A stretch of 9,536 nt of DNA from Candidatus Chloroheliales bacterium. Its GTDB lineage: Bacteria; Chloroflexota; Chloroflexia; QHBQ01. The translations under genes were made by a program, and so were the position numbers. Positions 6,011-9,536 of this stretch are shown here, in pieces. Under the pieces are notes generated by a model. It made no database searches. It was not told where the DNA came from and was given only the letters and a program-made list of their open reading frames with translations. Location of the stretch: NCBI GenBank assembly GCA_003243865.1, contig QHBQ01000111.1, forward strand, positions 1-9,536, written 5' to 3'. Position 1 is the first letter of the stretch; every line of letters begins with the position of its first letter.

Positions 6011-6355
6011 ATGGCGACACTGGGTATCGCCGTTCCGTTGCTACCCGGCAAGACTCAAACGTGGCTTGAGGTTGCCGCGCAGATAAACGGACCCCGGCGG
6101 AAAGAAATGGATGAGTTCCACAAGCGTGTGGGAATCACCACCGAAAACTGGTACCTGCAACAAACCCCACAGGGGGACCTGATTGTCCTCTACCTCGAAG
6201 GAAACATTCCTCAGTGCTTTGAGGAGCTGGCTAAGTCTGATCACCCCTTCGACCTGTGGCTGAAGCAGGTATGGCTGGACACCGAGGGCATTGACTTCGG
6301 TAAACCCCTTCCCGCCCCTCCACCTGATGTTATCTACGAGTCGAGCGCAAGCTAG
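6011..6355 (+). CDS. Conserved small protein of unknown function (DUF6176-like, alpha/beta-barrel type)
   Basis: This 114-residue soluble protein has no signal peptide or membrane segment. It opens LGIAVPLLPGKTQTWLEV, continues with GPRRKEMDEFHKRVGI, and has a central LQQTPQGDLIVLYLEG strand pair. It then runs SDHPFDLWLKQVWLDTEGID and a Pro-rich tail, PLPAPPPDVIYE. This order (LLPGKT, GPRR, TPQGD, PFD.W, PPPP) matches, from memory, a widespread family of small proteins with a ferredoxin-like/dimeric alpha-beta fold. No activity is known to me. An in-frame ATG at 5906 would make 149 residues, but the ribosome site and the family pattern favour 6011. It is the first in a row of small single-domain genes, 69 bases before the DinB-like gene. 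Confidence 0.7.
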   Translation: MATLGIAVPLLPGKTQTWLEVAAQINGPRRKEMDEFHKRVGITTENWYLQQTPQGDLIVLYLEGNIPQCFEELAKSDHPFDLWLKQVWLDTEGIDFGKPLPAPPPDVIYESSAS

Positions 6356-6424
6356 TACGTACATCTTTGCGGGGGGATCGACCCGCGTTGAACACCCAAT
6401 CTATTTCTAAAAAGGAGACCAACC

Positions 6425-6952
6425 ATGGACGTTATTTCCCTGCTGCGGGTGCAGCTTCAGTCGGCGGCCCAGTATCTGGAGGGTACGATGACCGATGTTA
6501 CCCCGGAGATGGCCCAGCAACTGCCGCCGGGCAACGCACACACCATCGCGGGCTATTATGCCCACTACGTTATCAATACTGACCTGCTCATCAACGCAGT
6601 GATGAAGGGCGGTGCCCCGCTATTCGCCACCACCTGGGCGGGGCGCACCGGCGCAAGTGAACCGCTACCCAACATGGATGCTAACTGGTCGAAGAACCAC
6701 GAGAACTGGGCGCGCAGCGTCAAGGTTGACCTGCCCGCGATGCGCCAGTATGCCCAGGCAGCCTATACCAGCGCCGACGAGTACATCGCCTCGCTGACCC
6801 CGGAGGCGTTGGACCAGATGGTGAACCTGCCGATCGGCCAATACAGCCTAGGCTGGGCCTTGAGCATGGTGGTCATCAACCACCTCAGCAACGGCACCGG
6901 CGAGATCGCCGCCATCAAGGGCGTGTTCGGATCGACAGGCTATCCTGGCTAA
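6425..6952 (+). CDS. DinB-like (YfiT/DinB fold) four-helix protein, one metal ligand missing
   Basis: This 175-residue protein resembles the DinB/YfiT superfamily of four-helix-bundle metalloproteins, which includes thiol-dependent transferases and many uncharacterised proteins. Helix 1 is LLRVQLQSAAQYLEG. Helix 2 carries His47 (IAGYYAHYVINTDLLIN), and the closing helix has the family-type SMVVINHLSNGTGEIAAIKG with His153. The usual HxxxH of that helix reads His153-Leu-Ser-Asn-Gly157, so the third metal ligand is absent unless His39 or another residue substitutes. The start is well set by AAAGGAG (6411-6417), 7 bases before the ATG. Residues 60-82 (GGAPLFATTWAGRTGASEPL) are repeated in a gene fragment at about 7453-7526. 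The substrate is unknown. The fold assignment is good; catalytic activity is doubtful. Confidence 0.78.
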   Translation: MDVISLLRVQLQSAAQYLEGTMTDVTPEMAQQLPPGNAHTIAGYYAHYVINTDLLINAVMKGGAPLFATTWAGRTGASEPLPNMDANWSKNHENWARSVKVDLPAMRQYAQAAYTSADEYIASLTPEALDQMVNLPIGQYSLGWALSMVVINHLSNGTGEIAAIKGVFGSTGYPG

Positions 6953-7024
6953 TCAGCTTGGGGTCAGCCAGTTAGTTCCACGCCAAATCCGGTGGCCCGC
7001 AGTGGGTCGCTGGCAGAAACGAAC

Positions 7025-7050
7025 AAACACAAAAGGAGAAAACCATGTCA
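7025..7050 (+). repeat. Translation leader repeated before both SnoaL-like genes (copy 1)
   Basis: AAACAC, then a run of A, then GGAGAAAACC and ATGTCA. The same stretch occurs at 7543-7569 with a single extra A. It includes the AAAGGAG ribosome site and the start codon of the SnoaL-like gene at 7045. Confidence 0.75.
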
Positions 7051-7431
7051 CAGGATAACGTTAAGATAATCAAGGATGCTCACGATGCGTTCAATCGGGG
7101 CGACATCCCGGCAGTGCTGGCGACGCTCGACCCGGCAATCGTCTGGGAGGTGCCGAAGGAGCTACCCTACGGCGGCATATTCCATGGTGTATCGGAGGTC
7201 GGCGGCTTCTTCCAGAGCCTACGGCCATACTTCCAAGAGTTCCGGGTCGAGAGCGAGCATCAGTATACGGTTGGCGACCAGGTGGTTGACCTCGGCCACT
7301 TCCGTGGCAAGGGCAAGCACGGCCAGAAGCTGGAAGCCGCCAACGCCTTCATCTGGGCGGTACGCAACGGTAAGGTCGTGTCCTTCCATGAAGTCTCTGA
7401 TACCGCCGCGCTGCTCGAAGCCATAAAGTAA
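7045..7431 (+). CDS. SnoaL-like / NTF2-fold protein
   Basis: This 128-residue protein has the cone-shaped NTF2 (SnoaL-like) fold pattern. The opening helix is NVKIIKDAHDAFNRGDIPAV, then LDPAIVWEVPKELPYGG and a helix, GVSEVGGFFQSLRPYF. Alternating strands close the fold: EFRVESEHQYTVGDQVVDLG, then LEAANAFIWAVRNGKVVSFH and the end helix DTAALLEAI. Members are cyclases, isomerases, hydrolases or binding proteins, and a specific reaction cannot be read from sequence. Histidines (such as FHE near residue 115) and Trp/Tyr residues line the likely pocket. The start is firm: AAAGGAG 6-7 bases upstream of ATG. Its leader is nearly identical to that of the second SnoaL-like gene, although the two proteins themselves are only distantly similar. 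Confidence 0.8.
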   Translation: MSQDNVKIIKDAHDAFNRGDIPAVLATLDPAIVWEVPKELPYGGIFHGVSEVGGFFQSLRPYFQEFRVESEHQYTVGDQVVDLGHFRGKGKHGQKLEAANAFIWAVRNGKVVSFHEVSDTAALLEAIK

Positions 7432-7452
7432 CATCCCGCTAATGCAAGGGCG

Positions 7453-7526
7453 ATGACGGAGGGCAATGCGCCGCTATTCGCCACCGCCCGGACGGGCTGC
7501 ACCAGCGCAAGTGAACCGCTGCCCGG
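7453..7526 (+). pseudogene. Fragment of a second DinB-like gene
   Basis: This stretch matches an internal part of the DinB-like gene (about 6602-6672). Two exact blocks, CCGCTATTCGCCACC (7471-7485 against 6617-6631) and GCGCAAGTGAACCGCT (7505-7520 against 6651-6666), keep the same 854-base offset, so the alignment between them has no gaps. In translation 16 of about 24 residues agree (APLFAT and ASEPLP are exact). Neither the start nor the end of a DinB gene is present. The fragment happens to be in frame with the following SnoaL-like gene. Confidence 0.8.
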
Positions 7527-7542
7527 CCCAACTGGACAAGAT

Positions 7543-7569
7543 AAACACAAAAAGGAGAAAACCATGTCA
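7543..7569 (+). repeat. Translation leader repeated before both SnoaL-like genes (copy 2)
   Basis: It is identical to 7025-7050 except for one added A. It contains AAAGGAG (7551-7557), 6 bases before the ATG at 7564, which decides that start over the in-frame ATG at 7453 inside the DinB fragment. Confidence 0.75.
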
Positions 7570-7995
7570 ACCAAACAGAACAAGGCCGCCGCGCGGCGCA
7601 TCTACGACGAGTGCTTCAGCAAGGGCAACCTCGCCGCCATAGACGAGCTATTTGACCCTGGCTACATTGACCATAGCCCAACCATTCCTAACCAGCCACA
7701 GGGTGCGGTAGGTTTCCGACAGGTCGTAACCACATTCCGTCACACGTTTCCCGACTTGCACTTTACTGTTGAGGATGTAGTTGCTGAGGGCGATGAGGTA
7801 GTGGCTCGCTTCAACGCAACCGGCACCGACACCGGTGGGTTCATGGGGATGCCCGCCACCGGCAGAGGCGGTAGCCCCGTAGCGGGCATTGATGTGCTCC
7901 GCTTCGCCAACGGCAAAGTGGCAGAGCGCTGGGGAGTAGTGGACTTCCTCAGCCTGATGCAGCAACTCGGCCTCGTCCCCGCGCCGGGGCAGTAA
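7564..7995 (+). CDS. SnoaL-like polyketide-cyclase-type (ester cyclase family) protein
   Basis: This 143-residue NTF2-fold protein belongs to the branch often annotated as ester cyclase/SnoaL-like. Its pattern includes ARRIYDECFSKGNLAAIDEL, YIDHSPTIPNQPQG and TFRHTFPDLHFTVEDVVAEG. Then come ARFNATGTDTGGFMGMPATG, GIDVLRFANGKVAERWGVVD and the tail QQLGLVPAPGQ. The His in YIDHSP, the FPDLHF segment and the GKVAERW...D segment are the family's conserved pocket positions. Known relatives cyclise polyketide esters, but most members are uncharacterised, so the reaction is open. A longer in-frame start at 7453 would add 37 residues from a DinB gene fragment; I reject it because the strong ribosome site lies just before 7564. 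An intergenic palindrome lies 12 bases or more downstream. Confidence 0.82.
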   Translation: MSTKQNKAAARRIYDECFSKGNLAAIDELFDPGYIDHSPTIPNQPQGAVGFRQVVTTFRHTFPDLHFTVEDVVAEGDEVVARFNATGTDTGGFMGMPATGRGGSPVAGIDVLRFANGKVAERWGVVDFLSLMQQLGLVPAPGQ

Positions 7996-8007
7996 TTCCA
8001 CACAAAC

Positions 8008-8032
8008 CAGGGGCGGGTGCGTACCCGCCCTG
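8008..8032. repeat. Intergenic palindrome of GGGGCG type (different core)
   Basis: GGGCGGGT (8011-8018), loop GCGT, ACCCGCCC (8023-8030), in a CAGGGG...CCCTG frame. It resembles the elements at 2754, 3730 and 5791 in design (GGGGCG start, 8-bp stem, 4-base loop), but the core differs. Confidence 0.65.
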
Positions 8033-8066
8033 CAAATCCAGACAAGCACACAGAAAGGAGAAACCG

Positions 8067-8369
8067 ATGCTTATCATCCGTGATGTTTTCCAGGTCAAGT
8101 GGGGCCACGTTGACGAGGCGGTGGCGTTGATGAAGGAGATACGCGACAAGTGGAACAGCGAGGGCAAGAAAGGCTTTGCCGTGCGCATCCTCACTGACGC
8201 TTCTGGCCCCTTCTTCACCATGGTCACTGAGTCGGAGGCGCAGAACCTGGCTGATTGGGAGCGGCTAAACGCCGCCGCCTTCGCCGACCCCGACTTCGCC
8301 GCCTGGTTCGCCCGCACTGCCGAGCTAGTCGAATCTGGGCGGCGCGAGTTCTATCACCTCGAAGGATAG
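8067..8369 (+). CDS. Dimeric alpha/beta-barrel protein (NIPSNAP/ABM-like)
   Basis: This 100-residue soluble protein has the beta-alpha-beta-beta-alpha-beta order of the dimeric alpha/beta-barrel superfamily. The first strand is LIIRDVFQVKWGHVDEAV, with helix ALMKEIRDKWNSEGKKG. The strands are FAVRILTDASGPFFTMVTES, followed by the helix NLADWERLNAAAFADPDFAAW. The end segment is ELVESGRREFYHLE. NIPSNAP and antibiotic-biosynthesis-monooxygenase-type proteins share this design; no catalytic set identifies a reaction here. A strong AAAGGAG site (8054-8060) precedes the ATG by 6 bases, in a leader similar to those of the upstream genes. Its stop codon lies within the AGGAGG ribosome site of the next gene, which suggests co-transcription and coupling. 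Confidence 0.75.
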   Translation: MLIIRDVFQVKWGHVDEAVALMKEIRDKWNSEGKKGFAVRILTDASGPFFTMVTESEAQNLADWERLNAAAFADPDFAAWFARTAELVESGRREFYHLEG

Positions 8370-8373
8370 GAGG
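8368..8373 (+). promoter_or_regulatory. Ribosome binding site for the GTG start at 8380
   Basis: A perfect AGGAGG overlaps the stop of the preceding gene and lies 6 bases before GTG (8380). It supports translation starting before the in-frame TAA at 8464. Confidence 0.75.
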
Positions 8374-8379
8374 CGAATA

Positions 8380-9093
8380 GTGAGCGACAAATCCTTCATC
8401 CGCTTCGGCGGTCTGGCGGGCATCCTGCTGGCGATTACCTCGCTGGCCTCGGTAGCCGCGTATTAATTGCTGGTGCCAGCAGCGCAGCAACTGCCGATCA
8501 GCAGCAGCCAGGCTTACCTCGCCTCGCTGGCCGACAACCCGACCGGCACGCTGCTGTTCAACTGGCTATACGCGCTGGTCGCGGTGTGGGCGCTGATCGG
8601 CATCGTTACCGTCTACTATCGGGTGCGCGGAGTGAGCGAGGCGTGGGCCTTCTTCGGCACGATTGTCGGCGCAATCGCTGGCTTCCTTACCATCGTCTTC
8701 GCGGTGCAGCAGGTTGCCAGCCTGCAATATCTCGCCTCGATCTACAGGGCGAAGTCCGACATTGCGGTGGCGATGTTCGAGGCGCCGGTGGAGGTCAACC
8801 CGTTTCGGGTCACCACCTTCCTGCTGACCGCCGCCTGGTTCCTGGTAGTCTCACTGCTGATGTTGCAAACCAGCCTGCCGCGGCTGCTCGCCTACCTCGG
8901 CCTGGTCGCCACCGCCGACCTGAGCTTCGGGTTCGTGGTCGCCGCCCTCGGCCTCAACTCTCTCGTGGTCTATGCCGCGCTGATTGCCGGTCTCGTCGGC
9001 GGGCCGGTGTTCTGGGCTGGGCTTGGCTATCTACTCCGCCGCGAGGCGGATGCCACTACGCCAGTGGCAGCGCCCACTCCAGCGGTGCGCTAG
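8380..9093 (+). pseudogene. Six-TM membrane protein interrupted by an in-frame TAA
   Basis: Reading from GTG at 8380 gives 28 residues that form a normal N-terminus and first membrane helix (FGGLAGILLAITSLASVAAY). A TAA stop follows at 8464-8466. The same frame then continues for 208 codons with five more hydrophobic segments: about residues 58-80, 88-112, 144-162, 169-192 and 195-219, numbered through the stop. A short Ala/Thr/Pro tail closes it. The overall plan resembles DUF4386-like small membrane proteins, but I cannot fix the family. The stop is directly followed by TTG, CTG and GTG, so restart at 8467 or 8473 would give a five-TM product without helix 1. No good ribosome site precedes these codons. 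The explanations are a recent nonsense mutation, a sequencing error, or reinitiation. The function is unknown. Confidence 0.7.
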
Positions 9094-9144
9094 CCAGCTA
9101 TCTACAACCTTCAATCTTCAACCCGCAAGTTAGGAGGCAACAAA

Positions 9145-9536
9145 ATGCAACCCACATCTGACATCAAAATGCAAGCGGCGTCTGGGATGATGACCGAGGC
9201 GACCGCGTCCGAACAGTTCGCTGGCATCTGCGCCTGGATCGTCGGTATCGGTGGCGTGGTCTACTCGCTCGCCTTCCTTATCCTGGGGAACAGCACCATC
9301 TACTCGCTTGGCCTGATGGCCGGCGGGCTGCTGAGTACCATCGTACTGGCCGCCCTATATGGCCGCGTCAAAGTGGTGGATGCCACCCTCGCACTCTGGG
9401 CGCTGTTGCTCGGCATTGTCGGCGCGGCAGGCGCGTTCATCCACGGTGGCTTCGATCTGGCTAACTCGATCAACCCCCCGGCAGCGGCAGCATTGCCCGC
9501 CGATGTTCCCAGCCAGATGGATCCTCGCGGGATGCT
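9145..9536 (+). CDS. Membrane protein of unknown function, 3' truncated by the window end
   Basis: The frame starts at an ATG with TAGGAGG (9131-9137) 7 bases upstream and stays open to the last base (130 full codons). After a polar N-terminus (about 24 residues) there are three hydrophobic segments: FAGICAWIVGIGGVVYSLAF, then YSLGLMAGGLLSTIVLAALY, then LALWALLLGIVGAAGAFIHG. An outward loop beginning GFDLANSINPPAAAALPADV and continuing to the edge follows. More helices probably lie beyond the window. It follows the interrupted membrane gene by 51 bases and may belong to the same transcript. I do not recognise a family with certainty; it could be another DUF4386-like protein. Confidence 0.7.
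   Translation, partial: MQPTSDIKMQAASGMMTEATASEQFAGICAWIVGIGGVVYSLAFLILGNSTIYSLGLMAGGLLSTIVLAALYGRVKVVDATLALWALLLGIVGAAGAFIHGGFDLANSINPPAAAALPADVPSQMDPRGM

Noticed and set aside
6368..6386. Weak hairpin GCGGG...CCCGC before the DinB-like gene
   Set aside because: Only about 5 bp of stem and no T-run; it is not distinguishable from chance in GC-rich DNA.

Overview
This is a GC-rich bacterial window with every supported gene on the + strand. The first gene is cut at the left edge and the last at the right edge. The two succinate dehydrogenase (SDH) subunits recognised, SdhA and SdhB, resemble the Bacillus/Chloroflexota-type enzyme. Together with the abundant short intergenic palindromes starting GGGGCG, this suggests a Chloroflexota-like organism. 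That placement is inference from family resemblance; no rRNA or marker gene is present.

Left part (1-3719): the 3' end of sdhA, then a compact hicB-hicA-hicB toxin-antitoxin-like cassette, then sdhB. The cassette separates the two catalytic SDH subunits, which are normally adjacent. It has visibly lower GC than its surroundings and is bracketed by repeats: a REP-like hairpin on the left, a 40-base imperfect tandem repeat and another palindrome on the right. Both HicB proteins carry two copies of the HicB fold and no obvious DNA-binding domain. The second HicB ends in a segment that looks like the C-terminus of HicA without its catalytic part. SdhA carries an unusual 108-residue low-complexity tail.

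Middle (3720-5812): a NYN/LabA-type (PIN-like) putative nuclease gene overlaps by 38 bases the start of a group II PLP-dependent amino-acid decarboxylase with all recognisable catalytic residues. The pair is flanked on both sides by nearly identical palindromes; the downstream one may act as a terminator.

Right part (5813-9536): a run of small stand-alone proteins, each with a strong Shine-Dalgarno site. These are a conserved 114-residue protein, a DinB-fold protein lacking one expected metal ligand, two NTF2/SnoaL-fold proteins and a dimeric alpha/beta-barrel (NIPSNAP/ABM-like) protein. A six-TM membrane protein follows, interrupted by an in-frame TAA, and then a truncated membrane protein. 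Between the two SnoaL genes lies a fragment of a second DinB gene, and the two SnoaL leaders are almost identical. Both point to a local duplication of a DinB-SnoaL unit followed by decay. There is no tRNA, rRNA, CRISPR array, transposase or integrase, and no gene-free stretch longer than 300 bases.
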